Assembly: GCF_003315415.1 (NCBI RefSeq)
Contig: NZ_QNSB01000011.1
Location: 1-64,000, forward strand
Direction: 5' to 3'
Source of the DNA: Brevibacterium sanguinis
GTDB lineage: Bacteria; Actinomycetota; Actinomycetes; Actinomycetales; Brevibacteriaceae
Length of the DNA stretch: 64,000 bases
Shown here: positions 53,614 to 62,340 of the stretch, in pieces
Numbering within the stretch: position 1 is the first letter of the stretch
Layout: each line of letters opens with the position of its first letter
Made by a program: the position numbers and the translations under genes
Notes under the pieces: generated by a model
Database searches by the model: none
What the model was told of the DNA's origin: nothing
Seen by the model: the letters and a program-made list of their open reading frames with translations, nothing else

Positions 53614-55115
53614 TGCCGCTGCCGGTCACCGCGCGCGGGTTCTCGTGGCGGCACGCCGACCGCGTCGCCCCCGCCGTCGGTCCCCTCGATCTCGACATCG
53701 CCGCGGGTGAGAGAGTGCTCCTGCTCGGTCCCTCCGGCTCGGGCAAGTCGACTCTGCTCCATGCGATCGCCGGAGTCCTGCCGGCCGAATCCGGTGAGGC
53801 CAGGGGTGAGATCCTCCTCGGCGACGCTCCCCCGGACCCCGGCCGCGGCGAGGTCGGCGTCGTGTTCCAGGATCCCGATGCCCAGGTCGTCTTCTCCCGG
53901 GTCGGCGACGACGTCGCCTTCGGGATGGAGAACCTCGGGATGCCGGCGGCCGAGATCGAGCCCCGCATCGCCTCGGCGCTGCCCGCGATGGGCCTCGACC
54001 TCGACCACGACCACCCCACCGCCGCGCTCTCCGGCGGGCAGAAGCAGCGCCTGGCCCTGGCCGGGATCCTCGCGATGGCCCCGCAGATCCTCGTCCTCGA
54101 CGAGCCGACCGCCAACATCGACCCGGAGTCGACCGCCGGCATCCGTGACGCCGTCCTGAGGATGCAGGCGGAGACCGGGGCGACGATGATCGTCGTCGAG
54201 CACCGCGTCGACCTGTGGATCGACCACGTCGACACGGTGATCGTCCTCGGTCCCGACGGGGTGCTCGTCGAGGGCCCGCCGAGGCGGATCCTCGGCGACC
54301 CGGAACTGAGCGACGTGCTCGAGCGATGCGGGATCCGGGTGCCGGGGGCCGTGCGCGCCCTGGGGCAGTCCCGTCGTGCCCACTCCCCCGCCGAGGCGGT
54401 GCTCGGCGCCCGCTCCCTCGCCGTCGCTCGTCCCGGCGCGTGCGTCCCCGCCGCCCGGGACCTCGATCTCACGGTCCATGCGGGTGAGGCCGTGGGCATC
54501 GTCGGGCCCAACGGCGCCGGGAAGTCGACGACCGCGCTCACCCTGGCCGGTCTCATCCCCGAGTTCGCCGGCGAGGTGGCCGTCCAGGGCAGGCTGGCGC
54601 GCGGGGCGAAGCACTCCCGGCCGTTCCGCTGGTCGTCGAGGTTCCTCGCTCCGCGCATCGGGTCGGTGTTCCAGGAACCCGATCACCAGTTCCTCCGGGC
54701 GACGGTCGCCGAGGAGCTCGCCCTCGGGCCGCGATTGGCCGGATGGACGGCCGCTGAGGTCGAGGCGCGGGTGAGCGCTCTCCTGCTCACCCTCGGTCTT
54801 GCCGACCGCGCCGAGGCGCACCCGCAGGGGCTCTCAGGTGGTGAGAAGCGCAGGCTGTCGGTGGCGGCGATGCTGGCCCCGCGACCGGCGGTGCTCGTCG
54901 TCGACGAGCCGACCTTCGGTCAGGACGCGCTGACCTGGGCGGGGCTCGTCGACCTGTTCCTCGAGGTGCTCGACCACGGTTGCGCCGTCATCGCGGTCAG
55001 CCATGACCTCGAGTTCCTCGATGCGATCGGCGCCCGGCGCGTCGGTCTCGGGGCGGGGGCACCAAGGAGGGCAGCCGATCCGGTTCACGCGCTGCGAGGT
55101 GAGACCGTTGAGTGA
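53613..55115 (+). CDS. ykoD: ECF transporter ATPase with two ABC domains (YkoD)
   Basis: A single 500-residue chain carries both ATPases of the ECF module. The first has Walker A LLGPSGSGKSTLLHAIAG, LSGGQKQRLALAGIL and Walker B ILVLDEPTANID. The second has GIVGPNGAGKSTTALTLAG, LSGGEKRRLSVAAML and VLVVDEPTFGQD. The ATG at 53613 shares one base with the ykoE stop (TGATG). Confidence 0.94.
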   Translation: MPLPVTARGFSWRHADRVAPAVGPLDLDIAAGERVLLLGPSGSGKSTLLHAIAGVLPAESGEARGEILLGDAPPDPGRGEVGVVFQDPDAQVVFSRVGDDVAFGMENLGMPAAEIEPRIASALPAMGLDLDHDHPTAALSGGQKQRLALAGILAMAPQILVLDEPTANIDPESTAGIRDAVLRMQAETGATMIVVEHRVDLWIDHVDTVIVLGPDGVLVEGPPRRILGDPELSDVLERCGIRVPGAVRALGQSRRAHSPAEAVLGARSLAVARPGACVPAARDLDLTVHAGEAVGIVGPNGAGKSTTALTLAGLIPEFAGEVAVQGRLARGAKHSRPFRWSSRFLAPRIGSVFQEPDHQFLRATVAEELALGPRLAGWTAAEVEARVSALLLTLGLADRAEAHPQGLSGGEKRRLSVAAMLAPRPAVLVVDEPTFGQDALTWAGLVDLFLEVLDHGCAVIAVSHDLEFLDAIGARRVGLGAGAPRRAADPVHALRGETVE

Positions 55116-55926
55116 GCGCACGCCGGTCGCCGATCCCGGTCAGCTCATCCCCGTGGTGCGGACGACCGCGGTCGCCAGGTGCAATCCCCTGACGAAGATC
55201 ACCGTCGCGCTGGTTCTCATGGTCGCGGCCCTGCTGAGCATCGACCTCGTGTCCGCGGGGATCGTCCTCGCGTTCTCCCTCGTCCTCCTGCCCGCCTCCG
55301 GGCTCGATCCCGTCCAGGCGCTCAAGCGGCTGTGGTTCCTGCCCGCCGGTGCCCTGCTCGCGGCCTGGGGGACGGCGATCCTGGCGGAGAAGACCGGAGC
55401 CGTGCTCGTCGAGCTCGGTCCCCTGCTCATCACCACGGGGTCGGCGTCGGTGGCCGCCGCGATCTTCGTCCGGGCCCTGGCCCTGGCGATCCCCCTCGTG
55501 GTGCTCGCCTCGACGATCGATCCCAGGGATCTCGCGGACGCGCTGATCCAACATCTCAGGCTGCCCGAGACCCTCGTCGTGTCCGTCCTCGCCGCCGGCC
55601 GGCTGCTCGGGCTGCTCGTCGTCGACTGGCAGACGCTGTCGATGGCCCGGCGGGCGCGCGGAGTCGCGGATGGTTCGCCCCTGCAGCGCGCGTCGAGCCT
55701 CGTCGCCGGCATCTTCGCCCTGCTCGTCCAGGCGATCCGCCGGGGCACGCGGATGGCGATGGCGATGGAGGGACGGGCATTCGGTCGGCCGGGCCGGACG
55801 TGGCGCCGGCGCTCGGCCTTCCATCCGCGGGACCTGGTGCTGCTGGGCTCCGCGGTCCTCGTCGGCGTCGCGGCGATCGCCTCGGCGCTGGTGCTGGGGA
55901 CGTGGAACCCGATCCTCGGCGGCTGA
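55108..55926 (+). CDS. ykoC: ECF transporter transmembrane subunit (YkoC)
   Basis: The T component that couples ATPase and S subunit. The 272-residue protein has about six membrane segments. The ATPase-contact helix motif is MARRARGVADG and a second one is AMEGRAFGRPG. It starts with TTG at 55108 inside the ykoD end, with GAGGTGAG at a good distance; a GTG 9 nt upstream is the alternative. It ends the riboswitch-controlled operon. Confidence 0.92.
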   Translation: MSERTPVADPGQLIPVVRTTAVARCNPLTKITVALVLMVAALLSIDLVSAGIVLAFSLVLLPASGLDPVQALKRLWFLPAGALLAAWGTAILAEKTGAVLVELGPLLITTGSASVAAAIFVRALALAIPLVVLASTIDPRDLADALIQHLRLPETLVVSVLAAGRLLGLLVVDWQTLSMARRARGVADGSPLQRASSLVAGIFALLVQAIRRGTRMAMAMEGRAFGRPGRTWRRRSAFHPRDLVLLGSAVLVGVAAIASALVLGTWNPILGG

Positions 55927-55937
55927 GCTCCAGGCTC

Positions 55938-56483
55938 TCAGATCTGCCTGAGGAACTCCCGGAAGTAGGTCCGCCACTCCTCGAGCGCCTCCGGGCTCGG
56001 GAGTCTGGCGACCGTGACGGTGAGCAGCGACCTGCCCTCGGCCTTCGGTTCGGCGGCCGCCTCGATCCGCGCGCCGCCGGCCATGTCGGCCCTCCAGTAG
56101 GTGCGCTTGGGCGTCTCCGACATCCTCGGGTCGCCGCTGAGGGGGACCCCGTCGCGGGCCGGATCCTCGATGAGCGCGCCGAACCGCTTGATGGCCTCGT
56201 CACGGCCGAGGGGCACGGTGCGCGAGACCGCGACCTCGAAGGTGCCGTCGGCTCTCTGCCCGGGCACTCGACGGCCGATCTCCTGCTCGTAGGCGACGAC
56301 GGCACCCTGCACCCACCAGCCGTGGTTGTTCACCCTGCCCTCGTACTGCGGGTAGAGGGCGTCGGCGAGTTCCTTGTGACTCGCCGACGCCCCTCCCGCG
56401 GCCTCGAGGCGGGCCCGGACATCGGCCCAGGGTTCGCCGAGCGCGTTCGCGATCGCCTCGGCGTTCATCTCTTTCGCAGCCAT
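55938..56483 (-). CDS. Unknown protein, possibly AHSA1/SRPBCC-related
   Basis: A 181-residue soluble protein not confidently recognised. The first 80 residues (AIANALGEPWADVRARLEAA, NNHGWWVQGAVVAYEQEIGRR) form a helical part. The rest (VAVSRTVPLGRDEAI, YWRADMAGGARIEAAAEPK, ALEEWRTYFREFL) looks like one face of an AHSA1-type hydrophobic pocket fold. It is convergent with ykoC, 11 nt away. Function not proposed. Confidence 0.6.
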   Translation of the reverse strand: MAAKEMNAEAIANALGEPWADVRARLEAAGGASASHKELADALYPQYEGRVNNHGWWVQGAVVAYEQEIGRRVPGQRADGTFEVAVSRTVPLGRDEAIKRFGALIEDPARDGVPLSGDPRMSETPKRTYWRADMAGGARIEAAAEPKAEGRSLLTVTVARLPSPEALEEWRTYFREFLRQI

Positions 56484-56547
56484 ACCGGAAGTCTAGGCGC
56501 TCGACCGCAGGTGGGGCAGCGGCGGCGAAGGCAGGTGTCAGCGACGA

Positions 56548-56868
56548 TCAGTCGATCTGGAGCTCGCCCATCCGGTCCCAGCCCTCGCCGTCGATCTTGC
56601 GCGAGATGATCTGCGGGGTCGAGTTCAGGTGGGGGCGCATGGCCTCGAGCCCGGCCTGGAAATGATCGCTGGTCACATGCGGTTCGGCGCCCTCGTCGGT
56701 GAATGCCTCGACGAGGACGTACTCATTGGGGTTCTCCAGGCTCTTCGACCATTCGAACCACAGGTTGCCCGGTTCCGCGCGAGTCGCCTCGGTGAACTCC
56801 CGCACGGCCTCGGGGAAGTTGTCCACGCTCTCGGGCTTGACGTCGTACTTGACCACGATGAAGATCAT
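56548..56868 (-). CDS. Antibiotic biosynthesis monooxygenase (ABM) domain protein
   Basis: A 106-residue dimeric ferredoxin-like fold protein. MIFIVVKYDVKPESVDNF, AEPGNLWFEWSKSLENPNEY and the late HFQAGLEAMRPHL match the YgiN/ABM quinol-monooxygenase-like family. Many members lack a proven reaction. It is transcribed in the same direction as the genes at 55938 and 56915. Confidence 0.82.
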   Translation of the reverse strand: MIFIVVKYDVKPESVDNFPEAVREFTEATRAEPGNLWFEWSKSLENPNEYVLVEAFTDEGAEPHVTSDHFQAGLEAMRPHLNSTPQIISRKIDGEGWDRMGELQID

Positions 56869-56914
56869 TGACTTCCCTCACTTGAGAATCGGTTCGGTGT
56901 GCCCACCGATTCTC

Positions 56915-57517
56915 TCAGATCCTCTCGGCGATGAGCACGAGGAAGTCGCTGTCGGGTTCGAAGGGGTGGAGCTCCCAGGATGAGAGCTGGAGGTCGACGA
57001 GCATTCCCGTCGACCTCACGTCGGCTGAGAAGTCGGCGAAGTCGTATCCGCGCCCGGCTCCGAACCCGGCGACGAACCGTCCGCCCGACTTCAGGGTCGA
57101 CTTGATGTTCGCCAGCGTCTGGCGTCGGGAGGACGGGTCGAGGAAGGCGAGGACGTTCCCGGCGCAGACGGCGACGTCGATGTCGGTGATCCCGGCGGCG
57201 GCGAAGTCGAAGTCGGCGAGGTCGCCGGTGTGCCATTGGCCGCTCGGGAAGTCCTCCTCGGCGACGGAGATGAGGAACTCGTCGAGGTCGACCCCGTACA
57301 CGGTGTGCCCGGCCTCGATGAGCAGACCGCCCACCCTGCCGGTCCCGCAGCCGGCGTCGAGGATCCGCGCCCGGCGCGGGGCCATCGCGTTGACGAAGCG
57401 GGCCTCGCCTCCGATGTCGTGCCCGGCGTCGACGAGCTTGCGCCACCGCTGGGCGTAGTTCGCCGAGTGCTCGGGGTTGGACTCTCGCAGGCGGTTCCAC
57501 TTGTGGTCGAAGCTCAT
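56915..57517 (-). CDS. Class I SAM-dependent methyltransferase
   Basis: A 200-residue methyltransferase. SAM motif I is ARILDAGCGTGRVGGLLIEAG near residue 52 (ILDAGCGTGR), followed by VYGVDLDEFLI and DVAVCAGNVLAFL. The substrate is unknown. The ATG at 57517 overlaps the lysR stop by 4 nt (ATGA), and a TAGAAT hexamer also lies 6 nt upstream inside lysR, so it may have its own promoter as well. Confidence 0.82.
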   Translation of the reverse strand: MSFDHKWNRLRESNPEHSANYAQRWRKLVDAGHDIGGEARFVNAMAPRRARILDAGCGTGRVGGLLIEAGHTVYGVDLDEFLISVAEEDFPSGQWHTGDLADFDFAAAGITDIDVAVCAGNVLAFLDPSSRRQTLANIKSTLKSGGRFVAGFGAGRGYDFADFSADVRSTGMLVDLQLSSWELHPFEPDSDFLVLIAERI

Positions 57518-58416
57518 GGGCACATTCTAGGCAGAGAATCTCCCGCAAAGACCTCGGCCACCACCTCGGCGACGGCCGCGACCGATTCCTCAGGGTCCGG
57601 GGCGGTGAGCACGATGATCTCCCGGCCGCCCACCTCGGCGAGGGGATGGAGCTCGACCCCGGGACCGGCCAGGGACATCATGATGGGCGTGGCGAGGGTC
57701 AGCCCGAGGCCGGTGCCGGCGAGCGCGAGCGCGACGGCCGTGTCGGTGACGATGTGCGTCTCCTTCGCCGCAATCCCGATCGCGGCGGTGGCCAACCGCA
57801 GCGCCCGGCCGAAGAGCTCGTCGGCCGGGGGCAGGATCCAGTCCGCATCGGCGAGCTCCGCGGGATCGGGACGGGCGCGGCCTGCGGGGGTGACGACACC
57901 GAAGTCCTCGACCGCCGCCGTCGTCCACCGCACTCCTCGCATCGGCGGCAGCCGGACGCTCGGGTAGTCGACGCCGATCCCCAGGTCGATCGCCCCGTCG
58001 ACGACGGCCGCGGCCATCGTCTCGACGTCGATCTCCCGGGCGCGGACGTCGATGTGCGGATGCCGCTCGGCGAGCGCCGCGACGATGCGCGGGAGCGCGA
58101 CGATCGACGCGGAGCCGAACACGCCGAGGGTGACGATCGCCTCGCTGCGGAAGTCGCGGCCGAGCATCGCCTGCTCGGCCTGCCTCTCGGCGGCGAGGAT
58201 GCTGCGCACGCGCGGAAGCAGGGTGCGGCCCGCCTCGGAGAGCACCATGCCCCGGCCCCGGCGGACGAACAGGTCCGCTCCGACGACGTGGCGCAGGGCG
58301 GAGATGTGCTGGGACACCGCCCCGACGCTGTAGCCGAGCTGCTCGGCCGCGCGCGTCATCGACCCGCGGTCGGCGACCGCGGCGAAGGTGCGCAGCTGCG
58401 CAAGCGTCCATGCCAT
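57514..58416 (-). CDS. LysR family transcriptional regulator
   Basis: A 300-residue regulator with the standard N-terminal helix-turn-helix (LAQLRTFAAVADRGSMTRAA, then GYSVGAVSQHISALRHVVGA) and a periplasmic-binding-like effector domain. It is divergent from the FAD oxidoreductase gene at 58551. An inverted repeat in the shared region (58431-58453), close to its own start, is the likely binding site. By position it should control the oxidoreductase and aldehyde dehydrogenase genes. Confidence 0.9.
   Translation of the reverse strand: MAWTLAQLRTFAAVADRGSMTRAAEQLGYSVGAVSQHISALRHVVGADLFVRRGRGMVLSEAGRTLLPRVRSILAAERQAEQAMLGRDFRSEAIVTLGVFGSASIVALPRIVAALAERHPHIDVRAREIDVETMAAAVVDGAIDLGIGVDYPSVRLPPMRGVRWTTAAVEDFGVVTPAGRARPDPAELADADWILPPADELFGRALRLATAAIGIAAKETHIVTDTAVALALAGTGLGLTLATPIMMSLAGPGVELHPLAEVGGREIIVLTAPDPEESVAAVAEVVAEVFAGDSLPRMCP
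57515..57529 (-). promoter_or_regulatory. Putative internal leaderless promoter of the methyltransferase gene
   Basis: On the minus strand TAGAAT (57529-57524) is followed by 6 nt and the ATG at 57517, within the 3' end of the lysR gene. Confidence 0.35.
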
Positions 58417-58430
58417 GGGGCGAGACTACC

Positions 58431-58453
58431 TGTTTTCAGTTTTCCTGAACACA
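58431..58453. promoter_or_regulatory. Probable LysR binding site
   Basis: TGTTTTCAG and CTGAACACA, 8 of 9 complementary, flank 5 nt, with the T-N11-A type spacing of LysR boxes. It starts 15 nt upstream of the lysR start codon. Confidence 0.6.
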
Positions 58454-58550
58454 ACTTTCACGGACTGGCCCTTGCCCTAAAACGTGGCCGCGCCCACAAT
58501 GGCTGTGAGCGCGACGCTGCGCGCGAGCGCTGCCGACAGTGAGGTGAGAC

Positions 58551-59720
58551 GTGCAGAATCCGATTCCGGCCCGCGCCGAGGTGGTCATCATCGGCGCCGG
58601 CGTCATGGGCGCGGCCATCGCGTACCATCTGGCCCGGCGGGGAACGCGGGATGTCGTTCTCGTCGAACGCGACATCCCCGGGGCCGGGTCGACGTCGAAG
58701 GCCGCCGGCGGGGTCCGCTGCCAGTTCTCCGATGAGGTCAACATCTCCCTCGCCGTGCGCAGCCTCGAGGTGCTGCGGACCTTCGAGCGGGACTTCGGCA
58801 CCGACATCGACCTCGTGACCAACGGCTACCTGTTCCTCCTCGACAGCGACGAGTCCGCCGACGCCTTCGCCGCCAACGTCGCCCTCCAGCAGCGGATGGG
58901 CCTCGATTCGCGGATGCTCACCACAGCCGAGGCGAAGGCGCTGTCACCCCACATCAGCACCGACGGCCTCGTCGCCGCCGCGTTCAACCCCGGGGACGGG
59001 CACTGCACTCCCGAGGCGGTGGTCTCCGGCTACATCCGCGCCGCTCGCGAGCTCGGGGTGAGGGTGCTCAAGTCCTGCGAGGTCACCGGCATCGCGACGA
59101 GCGGCCCGCCCGGAGCCCGCGCGATCGACTCGGTCGTCACCACCCGCGGCACCATCGCCTGCTCCCAGGTCGTGTGCGCGGCGGGGGCCTGGTCCGGGCT
59201 CATCGGTGACATGGCGGGCGTCGAACTGCCGGTGCGACCACTGCGCCGGGAGATCATGGTCAGCGAACCGGTCGACTTCGACACCACCGGGATGCCGTTC
59301 ACGATCGACTTCTCGACCAGCTTCTACGTCCATCCCGAGGGTCCCGGCCTGCTCTTCGGCTGCCCGGACGAGACCGACTCCTGGACCTTCTCCGAGCGCC
59401 GCGACCCGGACTGGCTGGGATACCTCTCCGAGCTCATCGACCGCCGCGCGCCCGCGCTGGCCGACGTCCAGGTCAAGCACGGCTGGGCCGGGCTGTATGA
59501 GATGACGCCGGACCACAACGCGCTCATCGGCGCCGCCGAGGAGCTCGAGGGCTTCGTCTACGCCTGCGGGTTCTCCGGCCACGGCTTCCTCATGGGACCG
59601 GCCGTCGGCGAGGTCGTCGCCGACATCGTCGCCGGGCGCGAGCCCTTCGTCGACGTCTCCGGCCTGGACAAGCAGCGCTTCGCCACCTCGGGACTGCGCA
59701 CGGAGCTCAACATCGTCTGA
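58551..59720 (+). CDS. FAD-dependent amino acid oxidase (sarcosine/pipecolate oxidase-like)
   Basis: A 389-residue DAO-family flavoprotein. The FAD motif VVIIGAGVMGAAIAYHLARRG lies at residues 11-31, with LVERDIPGAGSTSKAAGGVR after it. PVRPLRREIMVSEP and the late AGLYEMTPDHNALIG are typical of sarcosine oxidase-type enzymes. The partner gene 85 nt downstream is an ALDH7-type dehydrogenase, the pair seen in the L-pipecolate pathway (AmaA/AmaB of Pseudomonas putida). L-pipecolate or a related secondary amine is thus the best guess. GTG start with GAGGTGAG upstream. Confidence 0.78.
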   Translation: MQNPIPARAEVVIIGAGVMGAAIAYHLARRGTRDVVLVERDIPGAGSTSKAAGGVRCQFSDEVNISLAVRSLEVLRTFERDFGTDIDLVTNGYLFLLDSDESADAFAANVALQQRMGLDSRMLTTAEAKALSPHISTDGLVAAAFNPGDGHCTPEAVVSGYIRAARELGVRVLKSCEVTGIATSGPPGARAIDSVVTTRGTIACSQVVCAAGAWSGLIGDMAGVELPVRPLRREIMVSEPVDFDTTGMPFTIDFSTSFYVHPEGPGLLFGCPDETDSWTFSERRDPDWLGYLSELIDRRAPALADVQVKHGWAGLYEMTPDHNALIGAAEELEGFVYACGFSGHGFLMGPAVGEVVADIVAGREPFVDVSGLDKQRFATSGLRTELNIV

Positions 59721-59805
59721 CCCCAGCGACCCGGCCGCACTCGCCGGGACCGCATCGTCCGGGCCGCACCGCCCACCGAACTCCCCCACCGAAGAAAGGA
59801 CAGCA

Positions 59806-61353
59806 ATGACTGCCACCACCCACACCGCCCTGCCCACCGATGAGTCGATCTCCTCCCTGCTCACCGAGGGGCTGTCCGCCTGCGGTGTCGACACCGCGGT
59901 GCTCGGCGCCGAGCCCGCCGGTTCCCTGACCGCCCGCTCCCCCATCACCGGACAGGTGCTCGGCCGGATCGCGGCCGACACTCCCGAGACCGCGGCGGAG
60001 AAGATCGGCCGGGCCCGGCAGGCCTTCGACTCCTGGCGCGATGTGCCGGCACCGGTGCGCGGTCAGCTCGTCAGCCGGTGGGGACAGTTGCTCACCGAGC
60101 ACAAGGAGGACCTCGCGAAGATCGTCACCGTCGAGGCCGGCAAGACCCCCTCGGAGGCCGCCGGCGAGGTGCAGGAGATGATCGACATCTGCGAGTTCGC
60201 CCTCGGTCAGTCGCGGCAGCTGTGGGGCAAGACGATGCCGAGCGAGCGGCCCGGGCATCGGCTCATGGAGACCTGGCATCCCCTCGGCGTCGTCGGCGTC
60301 ATCTCCGCGTTCAACTTCCCCGTCGCCGTGTACTCGTGGAACACCGCACTCGCCCTCGTCGCCGGCGACTCCGTCGTGTGGAAGCCCTCCGAGAACGCCG
60401 TCCTCGCCGCCCTCGGGGCACAGTCCCTGCTCGCCCGGGCCGCCGCCGAGGTGGGTGCGCCGGAGGATCTCGTCCCCGTCCTCGTCGGCGGCAGGGACAT
60501 CGGCGATGCGCTGGTCCGCGACCGTCGGGTGGCGCTGGTCTCGGCGACCGGCTCGGTGCGGATGGGCCGCGAGGTGGGACCGATCGTGGCCGAGAGGTTC
60601 GGGCGGGTGCTCCTCGAGCTCGGCGGCAACAACGCCGCGATCGTCGCCCCGAGCGCCGACATCGACCTCGCCCTGCGCGGCGTCGTCTTCGCCGCCGCCG
60701 GAACCGCCGGTCAGCGCTGCACGACGCTGCGCCGCCTCATCGTCCACGAATCCATCGCCGACGATCTCGTCGACCGGATCGTCTCCGCCTACTCCACCCT
60801 GAGCATCGGCTCGCCGACCACCGACGGCGTCCTCGTCGGCCCGCTCATCAACGAGGGCTCCTACCGGGCGATGCAGGACGCGCTGGAACAGGCGCAGGCC
60901 GAGGGAGGCGAGGTGCTCTGCGGCGGCGGGCGGGTGCTCGCCGACGAGCGTCCTGACGCCTACTACGTCGAACCGGCGGTGGTGCGGATGCCCTCCCAGA
61001 CGGCGGTGATGGAATCGGAGACCTTCGCCCCGATCCTCTACGTCGTCACCTACTCCGACCTCGACGAGGCGCTCGAGATCCACAACGGGGTGCCTCAGGG
61101 ACTGTCCTCGGCGATCTTCACCTCCGACCTCGCCGAGTCCGAGCGGTTCCTCTCCCGCTCCGACTGCGGCATCGCCAACGTCAACATCGGCACCTCGGGG
61201 GCCGAGATCGGCGGCGCCTTCGGCGGGGAGAAGGAGACCGGGGGCGGACGCGAATCGGGATCGGACTCCTGGAAGGCCTACATGCGACAGGCGACGAACA
61301 CCATCAACTACTCGGGCGAGCTGCCGCTGGCCCAGGGGGTGGAGTTCCTCTAG
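59806..61353 (+). CDS. amaB: ALDH7-type aldehyde dehydrogenase (probable aminoadipate-semialdehyde dehydrogenase)
   Basis: A 515-residue aldehyde dehydrogenase. The catalytic cysteine is in AAGTAGQRCTTLRRL and the general base glutamate in LLELGGNNAAIV. The C-terminal block GTSGAEIGGAFGGEKETGGG, followed by RESGSDSWKAYMRQATNTIN, is the mark of the ALDH7/AmaB subfamily that oxidises alpha-aminoadipic semialdehyde (piperideine-6-carboxylate) in lysine breakdown. GAAAGGA precedes the ATG. The FAD oxidase upstream would supply the substrate if it acts on pipecolate. Confidence 0.85.
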   Translation: MTATTHTALPTDESISSLLTEGLSACGVDTAVLGAEPAGSLTARSPITGQVLGRIAADTPETAAEKIGRARQAFDSWRDVPAPVRGQLVSRWGQLLTEHKEDLAKIVTVEAGKTPSEAAGEVQEMIDICEFALGQSRQLWGKTMPSERPGHRLMETWHPLGVVGVISAFNFPVAVYSWNTALALVAGDSVVWKPSENAVLAALGAQSLLARAAAEVGAPEDLVPVLVGGRDIGDALVRDRRVALVSATGSVRMGREVGPIVAERFGRVLLELGGNNAAIVAPSADIDLALRGVVFAAAGTAGQRCTTLRRLIVHESIADDLVDRIVSAYSTLSIGSPTTDGVLVGPLINEGSYRAMQDALEQAQAEGGEVLCGGGRVLADERPDAYYVEPAVVRMPSQTAVMESETFAPILYVVTYSDLDEALEIHNGVPQGLSSAIFTSDLAESERFLSRSDCGIANVNIGTSGAEIGGAFGGEKETGGGRESGSDSWKAYMRQATNTINYSGELPLAQGVEFL

Positions 61354-61436
61354 GGGCTGGGTCGCGCCGACCCGGCGGGATGGGAGCGACTAGAGTTGCA
61401 GGTGGTTCGACCCGCCGACTGAAGGAGCCCACCGAA

Positions 61437-62204
61437 GTGATTGAGCTGAAGACCCCCGCCGAGATCGACAAGATGGCGGTGACCGGACGGTTCGTCGCGA
61501 AGACGCTCGCCGAGCTGTGCGCGACGGCCGAGCCCGGGATGAATCTGCTCCACCTGGAGAACCGGGCCCGGAAGCTCATCGAGGACGCGGGCGCGGTCTC
61601 CTGCTACTGGGACTACGCCCCGTCCTTCGGCTCGGGCCCCTTCCGCAACGTCATCTGCCTGTCCGTCAACGACGGGGTCCTCCACGGCAAGCCCCACGAC
61701 TACGTGATGAGGAACGGCGACCTGCTCACCCTCGACTTCGCGGTCTCGATCGACGGCTGGGTCGCCGACGCGGCGAGGTCGGTGGTCGTCGGCGAGGGCA
61801 GCGAGGAGGACCAGCGCCTCATCGACTCCACCTGGACCGGTCTCGAGGCCGGGATCAGCGCGGCACAGCCGGGCAACCGCCTCGGCGACATCTCCCAGGC
61901 GATCGGGGACGTCGCGGACTCCCTGCGCATCCCGGTCAACCTCGATTTCGGCGGGCACGGCCTCGGGCACACGATGCACGAGGATCCGCATGTCCCCAAT
62001 CGCGGCAAGGGCGGACGCGGCATGGTGCTCAAGCCCGGCCTGACCCTGGCGATCGAGCCCTGGTGGTCGCTGACCTCGAAGAAGCTCAAGGTCGACAAGG
62101 ACGGCTGGACTCTGCGCCTGGCCGACGGCTCGAACGGTGCGCATTCGGAGAACACGATCGCCGTCACCGAGGACGGTCCCCGCGTCCTCACCGTCGAGGA
62201 CTGA
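61437..62204 (+). CDS. map: Methionine aminopeptidase, type I
   Basis: Removes the initiator methionine from new proteins. At 255 residues it is the short type I form. The five metal ligands are visible: two aspartates in LTLDFAVSIDGWVADAARS, histidine in GGHGLGHTMHE, and glutamates in LAIEPWW and AHSENTIAVTEDG. The usual substrate histidine is in VNDGVLHGKPHD. The GTG start at 61437 follows GAAGGAG. Divergent residues (FAVSIDG for the common VGV-type strand) suggest a second, specialised copy, but this is not certain. Confidence 0.88.
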   Translation: MIELKTPAEIDKMAVTGRFVAKTLAELCATAEPGMNLLHLENRARKLIEDAGAVSCYWDYAPSFGSGPFRNVICLSVNDGVLHGKPHDYVMRNGDLLTLDFAVSIDGWVADAARSVVVGEGSEEDQRLIDSTWTGLEAGISAAQPGNRLGDISQAIGDVADSLRIPVNLDFGGHGLGHTMHEDPHVPNRGKGGRGMVLKPGLTLAIEPWWSLTSKKLKVDKDGWTLRLADGSNGAHSENTIAVTEDGPRVLTVED

Positions 62205-62215
62205 CCACCGGCGCA

Positions 62216-62323
62216 CGGCTCGTGTCCGCGGCACGGCTCGTGCCCGTGGTCCGGCTCGTGCCCGTGGTCCGGCTCGTGCCCGTGGTCCGGCTCGTGCCCG
62301 TGGTCCGGCTCGTGTCCGTGGTC
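62216..62323. repeat. Six 18-bp tandem repeats between map and radA
   Basis: The unit CGGCTCGTGCCCGTGGTC starts at 62216, 62234, 62252, 62270, 62288 and 62306. Units 2-5 are identical; the first and last differ at a few bases. The array ends 17 nt before the radA start. Confidence 0.92.
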
Positions 62324-62340
62324 CGTGCAAGGATGAGGCC

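Noticed and set aside
62216..62323. CRISPR or iteron-type origin for the 18-bp array
   Set aside because: No spacers, no dnaA boxes or replication genes nearby; a simple tandem repeat explains it.
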